Position numbers and translations under genes: made by a program. A stretch of DNA of 64,000 nt from Mangifera indica (taxonomy: Eukaryota; Streptophyta; Magnoliopsida; Sapindales; Anacardiaceae), in contig NC_058154.1 in NCBI RefSeq assembly GCF_011075055.1, positions 3,906,001 through 3,970,000 of the forward strand. Direction: 5' to 3'. Under the pieces are notes generated by a model. The model saw only the letters and a program-made list of their open reading frames with translations. It had not been told where the DNA came from and did not search any database. Shown here in pieces: positions 1 to 11,490 of this stretch. Positions within the stretch are counted from its first letter, which is position 1, and every line of letters begins with the position of its first letter.

Positions 1-145
1 AATAGGGACTGAAAAGAAAGGATTGTATCTTTTTAAGGTATGTTGAATATTCCAAAGGGTATGTGTTAATTAGGGAGGATTTTGTTAGAAGATTAACTGA
101 AACTGTATCAAAAGATATTATATTTATAGAAGATATTTTACCTAA
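1..145 (+). pseudogene. Ty1/copia pol fragment, left of MULE insertion
   Basis: An open stretch from about 38 to 145 reads as the copia polyprotein segment between integrase and reverse transcriptase (a CRFIGYS...SRDVTFLEN-like pattern, here YVEYSKGYV and SKDIIFIED). The reading frame is cut at 145 by the Mutator-like element and resumes, in frame once one duplication copy is dropped, at 9610. The 5' part of this retrotransposon lies outside the window. Recognition is from family motifs; the fragment is not functional. Confidence 0.7.
136..145. repeat. Left target-site duplication of the MULE
   Basis: The 10-mer ttttacctaa lies immediately before the element end and is repeated exactly at 9600-9609, directly after the other end. 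Mutator-superfamily elements duplicate 8-11 bp, so length and position fit. Confidence 0.9.
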
Positions 146-235
146 GGGAAATTTTAATAAATGGCCAAAATACCCCTCCATTAAGCAAAAATGCCCAAAT
201 TCACTATTCTTAAGCAAAAATGCCCAAATTCCTTA
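146..235 (+). repeat. Left terminal inverted repeat of the MULE
   Basis: It pairs with the complement of 9515-9599. Shared blocks are ttttaataaatggccaaaat against ttataataaatggtcaaaat, and then repeated taagcaaaaatgccc / taagcaaaattgccc units. The pairing weakens inward, so the inner edge is approximate. Confidence 0.8.
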
Positions 236-539
236 TTCCTAAGCAAAAATGCCCTAAACATTTTTTAAAATACCAAACTTACCCTTTTTCACATCTAAAT
301 AAACCCCTCTCACTCACTCTTATTACACACACTTTTCATATCATTTAAACATTTACTCTCACTCTCATTTTTACTCAATATCAATTATTACGAGTTCGTT
401 CGAACGAAAAAAGTTCGTATTTCTAAATTCGATTTGAAAAAAGACTATTCATGAGAAAAAGGTATTTATACAAATCTTAACCAAAAAACTTAATTTTATT
501 TATTAAATCTAGTTTATATGTCATATAAAGAGGATACTT
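236..539. other. Non-coding MULE left subterminal region
   Basis: AT-rich sequence between the terminal repeat and the tandem array. I see no ORF or other recognisable signal. Confidence 0.5.
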
Positions 540-1680
540 GAATATTAGATAATAATATAGAGGTTAAATGCAATGTTAGATAAAAATGGGGGGTATTTTG
601 ATATTATACAATATATAAAAGATTTAAATAACATGTTAAGAATAAATAGGTATACTTTGATATAAGACAATATATAAGGATGTTAAATAAAGAAAGAGAT
701 AGATATGAGGGGTTAAATGAAATGTTATAAAAATATGGGGGGCATTTTAATAGTAAACATTATAAGGGCATTATAAATGAAATTTTAGGATTAGATAGAT
801 ATATTTTGATATGAGACAATATAAAAGGGTGGTAAATGCAATGTTAGGTAATTGTAGAGGGTAAACAAAAGTTTTAAAAATATAGGAGGTATTTTGAAAT
901 TACATAATACATGAAGGATTTAAATAATAGGTTAAAGAGTATATAGATATTTTTTGATACAAGAGAACATAAAATGGTGTTGAATGAAAGTTTAGATAAT
1001 TATAGGGGGTTATATGAAATGTTATGAAAAACATGGAGGTATTTTGATATTTCATAATATCATGAAGGATTTAAAAACATGTTAAGAATGAATAGATATA
1101 TTTTGATAATAGGAAACATACGAGGGTATTAAATGAAATATTAGATAAATATGGGGGTCTAAAAAAAGGTTAAAAAATAGAGGAGGTATTTTGATATTAA
1201 ACATTGTAAGAATGTTTTAAATGAAATATTAAGAATAGATAGATACAATTTGATACAATGTTACATAAAAGGTTGTTAAACAAATTGTTAGATAAATATA
1301 GGGGGTTAAATGAAGTATTAAAAAAATATAGAGAGTATTTTGATATTAAACATTGTAAAAATATTTTTAATGAAATATTAAAAATAGATAAATATGCTTT
1401 GATACAAGATATTATACAAGGATGTTTAATAAAATATTAGATAATTATAGAGAGTTAAAGACAATTTTAAAAAAATATAGAGGGTATTTTGATATTAAAC
1501 ATTATAAAAACGTTTTAAATGGAACGTTAAGAACATATAGATGCATTTTGATACAAGATAACATACGAGAGTGTTATATAAATTGTTAAATAATTATAGG
1601 GGGTTAAATAAAATATTAGAAAAATATGAGGGGTTTTTTTATATTAATAATTGTAAGACTATTTTACATAGTTATTACAA
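540..1680 (+). repeat. ~149-bp degenerate tandem array, 8 units
   Basis: The marker ggtattttg and its variants recur at 592, 741, 888, 1038, 1185, 1334, 1483 and 1632, a spacing of 147-150 bp. Each unit also contains variants of gttaaatgaaatgttaga and agatatattttgatacaag. A short ORF at 1258-1440 is a by-product of one unit. The array lies between the left terminus and the transposase, so it may include promoter or transposase-binding repeats (inference). Confidence 0.85.
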
Positions 1681-1719
1681 ATTTTTTGTTATAAATGAAT
1701 AATTATTTTCAAAAAACTT

Positions 1720-4368
1720 ATCATTGCAGGATTGATAATTAAAATAGATGGTTATGCATCAGTTCGTTACCAAGAAGAATGGATTCAAGGTGGCAACAAT
1801 ATAATGAAATATGTTAGAGGATCCAAACAATTGATTAAAATTCCTTACGGAACAACATTTGAGGGATTTATTGAGCTTTCGAAGGAGTCTTACGGTATTG
1901 ATCTAATGAAAAACTACCTTCAACTATTAATGAAGCCAAGAAAAATTGAGTTTGACTGCCCCGTATAGATCCAAAATGATGAAGATGTCTAGGGTCTTAC
2001 TAATATGTCTCAGTACTTACAGGAATGTATTCCTGTTTTTGTTACATGTACCTCAATTGAAGGGCAGGAGGAAGAAGATGAAGAAGAAATTAGTTGGATG
2101 AAAAAAGAAGACGATTTGAAAAACTTGATTGATTTCAGTAATGACCCGCTGTATATTGCAAACTCATGGGCTCATGGAGAAAAAAATAGAGTTCCTAACT
2201 GGGGTGACTTTGATGGAAATGATATGGCCGATATTCCTTCTGAAGATGTAGAGTCTGAGTATATGACATTAGTTATCAAGGGTATGGATAGTTTGCAGCT
2301 TAAAGATCCTATTTCAAGTGGTGGAAATTATTCTAGGCCATTTTTTGATAATGTCCTCACTGATCCGTTTATGTGGCTTCCTAATTTTCCTCCACAACCA
2401 TTAACATCATCAAGTAGTTCTAAATCGATCAGAGAGGAGAATGATGTAAAGGTTGGTGATATATCTCATAATAAAGTTCAATTGAAAGACATTGTGAAGT
2501 AATTCGCCTTACTTAAAGGATTTTAATTCATGGTAAAAAAGTCAAACAAGAAACGATGGGAAATTAAGTGCAAAGCTGAAAATTGTGAGTGGTATATACA
2601 TGCAACCAAGTCCAAAGTCGGTGAAGTGTTTCAAATCAACTATATAAATCCTACCCACACATGTTCAGTTGATTAAATCATTCCACATCACAGACAAGCT
2701 GGGGCTTGAGCTTTAGGTCAATTAATGAGGTCAAAGTTTGTGATGATTGATCAAATTTATCGGCCTAAGGAAATAATTGTGGACATCGTCGACTGATATA
2801 AAATTGATATTTCATATTCACAGACATGACGGGCAAGAAACTGGGCTATAAATTCATTGAGGGGCTTACCAGAGGAATCATTTATGCTTTTACCAGATTA
2901 TTGCTGTAATCTATAACGTACTAATCCGGGCACCGTTACTACTATTGAAACAGATGATAAGGATCGATTTAAGAATTTTTTCATGGCATTAGAATGTTCC
3001 GTTCGTGCATTCAGAGAATATCTCCGACTTGTTATTTGCATCGACACTACTTTCCTTAAAGGTTGATATCTAGGGCATTTATTCATTACAGTGGTTCTTG
3101 ACTGTAATAACCTGAGATATCCCATTGGTTTTGGTGTCGACAAAAAAGAAGATCACAACACATAGTATTGGTTCCTCATGAGGATTAAAGAATGCATCTA
3201 TGACCTCTCTGAACTGGCAATAATCTCAGATCAACATCATGTTATATACTCGACAATGGCTGAAGTCTTTTCAGATGTCCACCATGGATGTTGTCATAAT
3301 CTTTTTTGTAACATGCGAGCAAAGTATAAACGAGACTCAAAGGTATAATGTTTAAACAAGTATTAAAATTTGTAAAAGTTTATCTTTTTCATAAATTTTG
3401 ATTATAATCAGTTCTTATATTTTTTACCATCTTATAGGTTACGGGTGCATATTGGAAAATTGCAAAATCATACATAGAAGCAGAATTTGGGGTGATGATG
3501 TAATCTCTTGATTCGATGAACCCTCAAGCTAGAGCTTATCTACGTGATGTTAGATTTGAGCGTTGGAGTAGAGCACACTTTCTGGGACATCGATACAATA
3601 TCATGACCACTAATATTACAGAGTCATTTAAAGCTCTTGTCAAACATGCACGTGGCCTACCTATCACAATGCTTATCGAGTTCATTTGTGTTACCATGCA
3701 GCGATGGTTTTACGAGAGGAGAAACCATGCAAGTAAGTATCAAATCATTAATAATTAAAAGTTTTTTCTCATGTACTTTTTCCCCTTAGTTTTGGTTATT
3801 AACAAATGTGTTGTTAATATTTTTCAAATTACAGATGAATATCCTAATTTTGTCACCTCTTGGGTGGATGAGAAGATCAGTAGTCGTCTGTCTAAGTTTG
3901 TATGCTTAGAGGTTCGACCAATTACACCTACTCGGTATCAGGTTATCGGTTTTGATGGATATATGGGTATTGTGGACTTTGGTGAAATGTCTTGCATGTG
4001 TAGAAAGTTTCAGCTTTCAAATACTCCGTGCAAGCATGTCATTATTGTTGCATGACATATAAGGCTCGCAAATGTCAATGCATAGGTTCATCCATTCTTC
4101 CACACTGATATCTACCGTGCAATATATTAGGAACTTGTCAATCATCTTGGAAATAGTTATTTTGCCCTTCGTCCTCGATACACATCGTCCAGATCGCCCC
4201 TCCAATAGAAATCGACATCTTTCCCAAGGAGAAAATATTACACCCAGGATTTGCAGTCGTTGCTATGAACCAGGACATGTACGAACCTAATGTAAAAGGC
4301 CAACACCCGTTTCGAGTTCCGCCCTGTAGTGTTAATCTAAAAAAGGCAAAAGAACGAGATCTTGACAT
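1720..4368 (+). pseudogene. Broken MURA-type MULE transposase
   Basis: The order of recognisable parts fits the MULE transposase family. About 1732-1995 is the N-terminal domain that ends in a (T/Q)NDEDV motif, here split by a stop. About 2530-2675 is the DNA-binding zinc region (CKAENCEWYIHA, then PTHTCS). About 2940-3350 holds the DDE-type core (ICIDTTFLKG, VVLDCNN, IISDQHH). Positions 3516-3730 carry the segment with the ITESFKALVKHAR motif. The SWIM zinc finger lies at 3990-4050 (CMCRKFQ...PCKHVI). A CCHC-like knuckle follows at 4250-4285 (CSRCYEPGHVRT). A likely intron spans about 3343-3437. In-frame stops (for example after FLKG at ~3063 and after CSVD at ~2676) and shifts break it. The role in intact relatives is cut-and-paste transposition. 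Confidence 0.85.
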
Positions 4369-4790
4369 GCTTATAATCAGTTTTGTTAGTTATATGATTC
4401 ATCATTGTTATACTTTAGTTATGTGTAACTGATGTATTTTTATTATTGTTTTAATTATGTAATTGTATTGACATGTAACATAATAACTTTAGTATAAATA
4501 ATTTGTTCATTTTATATTTGTTAAAATAAGTTGTTTCAGTATTTCTTTATTTTTATTATTGTTTCATTTTATATTGATTTCATCTAATGTTTAATAGTAA
4601 CATCACTCAAATCACATATAATTATTTCCGTGACAAGATTATTTAAAAAATGAAATCAAATACAATACATATCCGTATATAATCATAGATAAAGTACATC
4701 GTACACATACGCACATACAATAAATATATACATAAGAACATATGAAGAATGATAAATAAACAATGAGCTAACTAAATATACACACGTGAG
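4369..4790. other. Spacer between the convergent MULE genes
   Basis: AT-rich, non-coding 420 bp between the 3' ends of the transposase (+) and protease (-) genes. It probably holds both 3' untranslated regions; no specific signal was identified. Confidence 0.5.
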
Positions 4791-7700
4791 CTACTCGATA
4801 CAGTGGAAATACAACTGCAACGCTAAACGTCGACGCATAGAGGTAGACGACTCTCGGGGAAAATCGACACTCCGTGACAATGCCAAACACTCAAAAAAAT
4901 GTAATATAAACACGCCACAGTCACCGGAGCCCTCCCCCTGCTGAGGGACATCCGTCGCTCAATGTAAAGCAAGGGAATCACATTGTGGAGTCTATCCAAA
5001 AGCTGTCCAAAAACTCGTGGCCTCTAATAATGCGGGTATCAATATCATGTACGGTCACATCCGTCGTTTGAGAGACCCTATATTTCCTAAATATGATACC
5101 TCCAAATCGTACACTGTAATCGATCACTCACGAAAATCTATAACTCCGGCCACCTAATATGCGCAATCGAAGTTTATAGGGATGCAAACCTATAAACAGT
5201 GACAAATTAAAGTTTATTATAAACTAATTCAATGTTAAATGTAATAAAAATACATATATACTATACCTTATCGACCATCCCCCATGGTTTGTAGAACAAC
5301 CTCGAGGTGTACGCTACCTCAACCATTCTTGTGAAGAGACTAGAAAACTCAAACTCCTCATACAGTGTGGTCTGCCAACTCTTCCAAGCCATCTCAATAT
5401 GGCCTCCAAAGAATGTGTGGGCAGTCATCCAGCTCTGTGAAACAGTCGCATGGTGATTATCCTGGTGTCGATGTTATATAGCCAAAAAGGAATCCACACG
5501 TTAAAATGGTATAAACAAGTTCACATGTGTTAGTTATTAGCAAATATATCAAACTTTTAACCGAATTATATAGTATAGACAACTTACATCGTCGGTCAGC
5601 CACTCACGTAAATCTACCACAAGCTACCAAAAACTGTCCTTTAACTTCGACTCGATGAAGTAAACATCATGCTCGTTAGAAGTCGTAGCTCTAGTGTACC
5701 ATGTGAGGAAAGATTCCTCACACTTTAAGGTAGAGGATGGAATGACCCTAAGTTACCGTTTCACCCTCCCTCTGAGTGGATTTATATACGGGGTGTGAAC
5801 TAACGAACCTTTTTGAACGATCCGACCGCGTGCTGTACGAATCAACAACAAGTTCCAAAAACTATTAATTCATTATTTCATCCTATGTAACAATTAGACA
5901 TTAATCGACTAATGTTACCTTCTCCATGTATACGAGAGGAGGTTTTGATGGAAAATCCTGAATCAGGGTCAAGTCCATCATGCGTGCTCCCTCAACGGAC
6001 TGCAAAATTTTAATTTTGTTCATTCGTGACCAATATATATGAATATTTATGTACTAATTATAAATATTCTACCTCAATGTGGATGGCCTTAGAAACATCC
6101 TCTTAGAAGTCTTCCTCTTGTGAACCAATATCCACTGTCCTTTTGCTCGAGCTCGGGATATTAGTAAATAACCATAGTCGCTCGTTCTGAAAAAGAGACA
6201 AAACATCATTAAATAAACATTATAATTGGAAAGACAAATCGATCAATGACATTTCTTAAAAAAACATAACCTCAACTTTCACGGAAGGTGTTCGGGGAGA
6301 ACCCTCGATTGATAATATCTCAATATGGGTTCCCTATATGCATGAAAAGGATAAAATGGTAAATGATATTTCATATAAAAATAATATCTACAATAATTTT
6401 CATACCTCAAGTAGAGGATCTGAAACAACTGAAGATCCGATTGAAAGACCTTCATGAGGAAGACCCTATACGAATATATAAAATGAATTAATCTATAAAA
6501 AAATAGTCATAAAAATAAAGTTTCATCAATAAGTGACATACCTCAGCTCAGATAGATGATGCAACAGAAGGGCCAACCGGTGCCTCCTCCTAGCGACTAT
6601 CCTAAAGTAATAGTAATAATAACTTAATCAGTGACATTTTATGTATAATAATATTATAATATAATAACAACATTTAACATTAAATATAATTTTGAAATTA
6701 CATACAGACTTCATGTGGTTGATAGGATGGTATTGAGGTATCAATCGGGGAGGTCGTCTCGATATCATCATCCCTCTCCTGTATGAATATAATTATAGTT
6801 TTCAGAATAATAGTGAAATACAATTTTTCTAAGTAATAAATTAGAAGTGGGTTTATAACCTGAACGATGGGGGTTAGACATGTACGCGTGACAATGACCT
6901 CCAAACGGGTCATATGATCTTGTAATCGAGTCACATCGTCATGTAATCGAGTCACATCGTCATGTAATCGAGTCATCTGTAAAGACATATCATCATAAAA
7001 ATGTGAAATCTCACATAAAATCGTAGCACCCCAGTGCACTAATGTAATATCTAATGTGAAAATACTAGGTGGTACAGATGTGGGACACTCTTCGGTGACA
7101 TGATAGGTAGTACGATCCTCCACTCTAGGATGGTCTATGGTCAGTGGGCTCTGAACTCTAAGAGGACATAGAGGCTACTCTATAACAGGAGGCTGAATAG
7201 GCTCCTAATATGTCTCAGAAGTCTCGACGGGTATATCTGAATATCCTGAGGTTGGAGAAGCCTCGTCTCCTACCGCGAGAGGAATCGAAGATGATGAGGA
7301 GAAATCAACATCTGGTAAACCAGTGTACTCGCGAATGTCAGTATACCATGGTAAACCCTCCTCTATCGGTGATAGCCGAAACATGAATGTGACATCATCC
7401 TAATGATGAAGATATATAAGTCAAAATAATGACAACCCAATCATACAAGATGTCCAGTGTCTCATATATCAAATACTGCAATATAATCATTTAAGATTTA
7501 AATAAATCAATTCATATTTTTACTGATTAATATATATAATCAATAAATTAAAACTTACCTGAAATGCGAAAGGAAATCCATAGAGGTCATATTTATGCAT
7601 TTCAGGCATCTGTTCGGAACACACTCTGTCACTTGCCTGTGACATAGACTCGTACGTCATCTGCCACAAGGCAACGTCTCAAGGGTAGGAATTAAACCTA

Positions 7701-8270
7701 TCCAGATGATTAACTAACTGTAAGTATTCTACAGACACATTCTTTCGTCGATCATTCCTCAACAAAACCATGTGAAGATATACAACAAAGCCATCTTGAT
7801 AGCGTTATCATTATCCCCCCATGGCCTCGACAAGAAAACATGCTCTATGTCATGATACTACACCTTCAGACAACCTCGAAAGTACGTATCCCTGATCCTA
7901 TATCTGAAAGAGCGAGAAATATATGAAGAAATATCAGTGTGTCGACTAAACGAAAGGTCTATCACTAGAGCAAACTCAAACGGGCTAAATCTCACATCAA
8001 CCCTACTAACCCTAAACCAAAACTCATCTATGACAAAGGGCCAATATAGCTGTTATAGTAGAAATACATGAACCAATAGCCCAGAGAATTTGGTTTCGGA
8101 TAAACGAAGGAGATACCTAAAACATGTCCTTTCAAATAGTTGTAGTTGATACGGGGTCAGTGTATAAGTAATCCTAGATAATGCGGTGTGTTATGCATGG
8201 CATATCACATCTGCCTGTAAGTGTCTGAACTCATCGAGGATTTGTAGCTCGCCTTCAACAAGTTTTTTTT
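4791..8270 (-). pseudogene. MULE-borne DUF1985 / Ulp1-like (C48) protease gene, degenerate
   Basis: Read on the minus strand from about 8270. The 5' part (about 8060-7590) gives a DUF1985-type pattern (FSRHTDISSYISRSFRYRIRD, then DNDNAIKMALLYIFTWF). A middle exon at 7123-6890 has a coiled coil made of MTRLHDD/VTRLHDD repeats. The last exon (about 4945-4791) contains DCGVFILHFFECLAL and ends in TAG. DCG is the cysteine box of Ulp1/SENP SUMO proteases. Intact relatives combine DUF1985 with a C-terminal peptidase C48 domain in plant MULEs; their cellular substrate is unknown to me. Stops in the 5' exons (for example about 7880) show decay. Exon borders are only partly resolved. Confidence 0.75.
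6895..6972 (-). repeat. 21-bp tandem repeat coding coiled-coil heptads
   Basis: The + strand unit tcgagtcacatcgtcatgtaa is repeated nearly exactly about three times. It encodes the seven-residue unit TRLHDDV on the minus strand. The repeat length keeps the frame and adds whole heptads. Confidence 0.8.
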
Positions 8271-8439
8271 TGCGAGAAATATCCTACAAAAATTTTAAAA
8301 ATTCGTAAGACATTCATAAAAAGCAAATATGTAAACAAATGTAGTAATAAAAAAAACATAGAAAGATGAAAAATAGAGAACAATCAAAAAGGAAATGACA
8401 AAATTTTAAAAATAAGATTTCAGTATCTTAAAACGGTGA
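8271..8439. other. Region upstream of the MULE protease gene
   Basis: AT-rich non-coding sequence between the probable 5' end of the protease gene and the right tandem array; a likely promoter region by position only. Confidence 0.35.
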
Positions 8440-9220
8440 AAATAAAAAAACAAAACTGAAATTCAAATTTTATACATTGAAAAACCCTAGAATATGAACA
8501 ATTAAAAAATCGTTTAGAAATCTAAAAAAATATGAGTCAATATATTCTAAAAGTGTTTCAAATAACAAAAATGGAACTGAAATTCAAACTCTATATGTTG
8601 AAATTCCTTAGAATGTTAATAATCGCTTAAAAATCTGAAAAATATGAGTCGGTATATACTGAAAGAGTGTAATCAAAAAAACAAAACTGAAATTCGAATT
8701 CTAAACGTTGAAATACCCTAGAATGTCAACAAACGAAAAATCATTCGAAAATGTGAAAAATACGAGTCGATAAATCCTAAAACGGTGAAATTTGAAAAAA
8801 CGAAAATGAAATTCGAATTCTATACGTTGATATACCATAAAATATTAATAATAAAAAAATCAGTCAAAAATCTAAAAATATGAATTGATATATCCTGAAA
8901 AGACGAAATAAAAAAAACGGAACTGAAATTTGAATTATATTCTTTGAAATACCTTAAAATGTCAATAATAAAAAAATCATTCAAAAATCTTCAAAATATG
9001 AGTCGATATATCCTAAGACGGTAAAATTTGAAAAAACAGAACTGAAATTCGAACTCTAAATGTTGAAATACCTTAAAAGGTCAATAATCAGAAAATTGTT
9101 TGAAAATCTGGAAAATACGAGTCAATATATCCTAAAAGAGCATAAATCGAAAAAATAAAACTGAAATTTGAACTCTAAACATTGAAATACCCTAAAAGGT
9201 GAATAATCAAGATTCAAAAC
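8440..9220 (+). repeat. ~118-bp degenerate tandem array, 7 units
   Basis: The marker aactgaaatt(c/t)(a/g)aa and its variants recur near 8454, 8575, 8685, 8804, 8921, 9040 and 9159, a spacing of 110-121 bp. Each unit also contains atatgagtcgatatatcct and gttgaaataccctaga variants. The unit is unrelated by eye to the left array of the same element. Confidence 0.85.
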
Positions 9221-9514
9221 ATTTTAAGCATTATTCAAAATCGAAACCCTAAAGTTTCCAACAACAAAATCTCACTTAAATCTCAATAATATGAACAATA
9301 ACTTGATTCAAGCAAGATTATGAAAAATATACTAACCTTCTTTGCTATTTTTGGTCGTCGGAAAGCATGAAAATTGTCGAAAATTTGTTTGATCGTGGGA
9401 CAGTGGAAGAATTGGAATATTCTTTGAATTTGCACAGTGAACTGTGGAAAGATTACCGTGGGAAATAAGAAAATTTTCTTTGTTTATATATAGGGGCAAT
9501 TTCATCATTTCACA

Positions 9515-9599
9515 AAAGTTAGGCAATTTTGTTTTAACCTGACTGTTTTGGGCAATTTTGCTTAGAACCCCTTAATTTTGACCATTTATTATAATTTCC
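9515..9599 (-). repeat. Right terminal inverted repeat of the MULE
   Basis: The complement of this end matches 146-235 (ttataataaatggtcaaaat and taagcaaaattgccc blocks). The outermost base is 9599, directly before the second duplication copy. Confidence 0.8.
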
Positions 9600-9609
9600 T
9601 TTTACCTAA
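9600..9609. repeat. Right target-site duplication of the MULE
   Basis: Exact copy of ttttacctaa at 136-145. Confidence 0.9.
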
Positions 9610-11490
9610 TAAGGATGACATTGATAAAAGTTTTATCTATGTGAGATGAGAGAAAAATAAGGATAGGTATATCTTAATGACCATTAGTTGAGTCTTAAGA
9701 GATAATATTTATACTTATTCCAACTAATGGGAGCAAATGTAATTGAGCTCTAGCCTATTTTAGATAATGGAAGCAATGATCTTCAGCTGTTTGTTTTATC
9801 CATCTCAATGTAATGGGAGCATTGAGATTAAACTTCAATTTATTTCGAATAGTGGGAGCAATGATCCTCAATTGCATACAAGTGGATGTTAGAAAGTACT
9901 CAAGCGATGTTTTGAAATTGAAAATGAGGTTTTTATAACCATTTCTCAAGATAATAAAGAACCTAAAATCATAAAAAAAGTTGTCTTATCTCTTGATAAG
10001 GAAAAATGATAAGATGCATTGGAAGAATAGATGATATACATAGAAACAAACCAATTCTAAGTTTTGGTCGACTTATGATTAGGTCGAAAACCCTTTGGGA
10101 ACAAATGGGTTACCTAAATCAATCGTAAAGCGGATAACTGAATAAATAGATTTAATTTCGCCTTATAGCGAATAATTATACCTAATGAGTAGGTATAGAT
10201 TGTGAAGAAGAACGTTTTCACCATTTATAAGATTTACTTTGATTTGTTTAATTCTAGCTGTAGTAATGCATTTGAATTTAGAATTGCATAAGATAAATGT
10301 CAAGATAACTTTTCTTAGTGGAGAACTTAATGAAGAAATCTACGTAAAACGAGATATAAGTCTCGTTGTAATAGTTTAGAAGCACAGAGTGTGCAAGCTT
10401 CAAGAACATTATATGACCTAAAACTATCATTCAGACAATGCTACTTGATATTTTATGAGACTTTAATATCTCGTGACTTTAAGATGATTAATCAAGATCA
10501 CCATGTTTATATAATAAAGTTTGATGGCAATTTTGTAATTTTATCTATGTGTGTGATGATGTGTAGATAGTTGGAAAAGATTTGAAATAAGTAATGATCA
10601 TTAAAGGATGGTTATCCATGCTTTTGATTTAAAGTATATGGTCAGCAAATTGCATATTAGGAATTAAACTCTAGAGGGATTGTTTAAAGAAACTCTAACT
10701 CTGTCACAAAAGCATAATATTCTAGAATAATTCAATATGGTAAACTGTGAACCTGTTGATACTTCTGTATCAAAACATGAATTATTGAGCTGAGAGATAT
10801 GTCCCAAAACTTAAGATATAAGGAAAGAAATATCAATAATTACCTATTTAAATGTCATTGGATGTATTATATATGCTATAGTGTGTACATGCCCAGACAT
10901 TTGGTTTTTATTGTCAAGCTAGTTTAGTCAAGATAAGTTAATATTGAAAATAATGCTAAAAGACTGTTTGTAGAATATTGATATTTTTAAAAGGCTATGT
11001 GGATTATTATTTATGTGATTAAGGATCAAATTTATGTTTACTTGATTATTGAGATGTCAGTTGGGAAGGTAATTTAAACCAACGTAAATTAATTTCTAGC
11101 TATGTTTTCTTACTCCAAAAAGACCCATATATTGGAGCAATAAGAAACAGACGTATGTAGCCTTATCCATAACGGAGGCCAAGTATATAGCTTGTTCAGC
11201 GATTATGCAAGAAACTATTTGGTTAAGAAGATTTTTTATGAATCTGGGTAAATAGGACAATATCATTGGAGCAATAGTTATCTGTTAAAATAAAAAACCC
11301 TAAGTTTTATAGGATAACCAAACATATTGACAATAGACACAATGTTTTAAGAGACTTTATTTCTAAGAGCGAAATGAGCGTGTAATATAATTCTATGCAT
11401 TATATGGTCACTAATCCTTTGACTAAGATTGTTCCAAGAAATGTATATCTTGCACATATTAAATCTCTTGGATTGCGTAGACTGTGATTG
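9610..11490 (+). pseudogene. Ty1/copia pol remnant, right of the MULE
   Basis: This continues the copia frame interrupted at 145. About 9890-10140 matches the start of reverse transcriptase (EIENEVFITISQDNKEP, GRKPFGNKWV). About 10270-10350 carries the TTFLSGELNEEIYV-like block (FLSGELNEEIYVKRDI). About 11080-11490 is RNase H and the C terminus (NPKFYRITKHIDNRHNVLRD, then VTNPLTKIV). Frameshifts and stops are numerous throughout. In intact elements this makes the reverse transcriptase and RNase H that copy the element's RNA. Confidence 0.8.

Larger units (their letters stand above)
146..9599. mobile_element. Mutator-like element (MULE) carrying transposase and Ulp1-like genes
   Basis: A 9454-bp element bounded by a perfect 10-bp target duplication. 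Its termini are inverted: the left begins gggaaattttaataaatgg and the complement of the right begins ggaaattataataaatgg. After the termini come a ~149-bp tandem array (about 540-1680), a degenerate MURA-type transposase on + (1720-4368), a degenerate DUF1985/C48 protease gene on - (4791-8270) and a ~118-bp tandem array (8440-9220). The two genes are convergent. This layout matches the protease-carrying MULEs known in plants (Kaonashi/CUMULE type). Both genes carry stops, so this copy is not autonomous now. Confidence 0.88.

Noticed and set aside
1258..1440. 60-codon ORF in the MULE left array
   Set aside because: It is one unit and a bit of the 149-bp tandem repeat; other units do not keep the frame.
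540..1680. CRISPR-like array
   Set aside because: Units are contiguous, degenerate and ~149 bp without separate repeats and spacers, and the genome is a plant.
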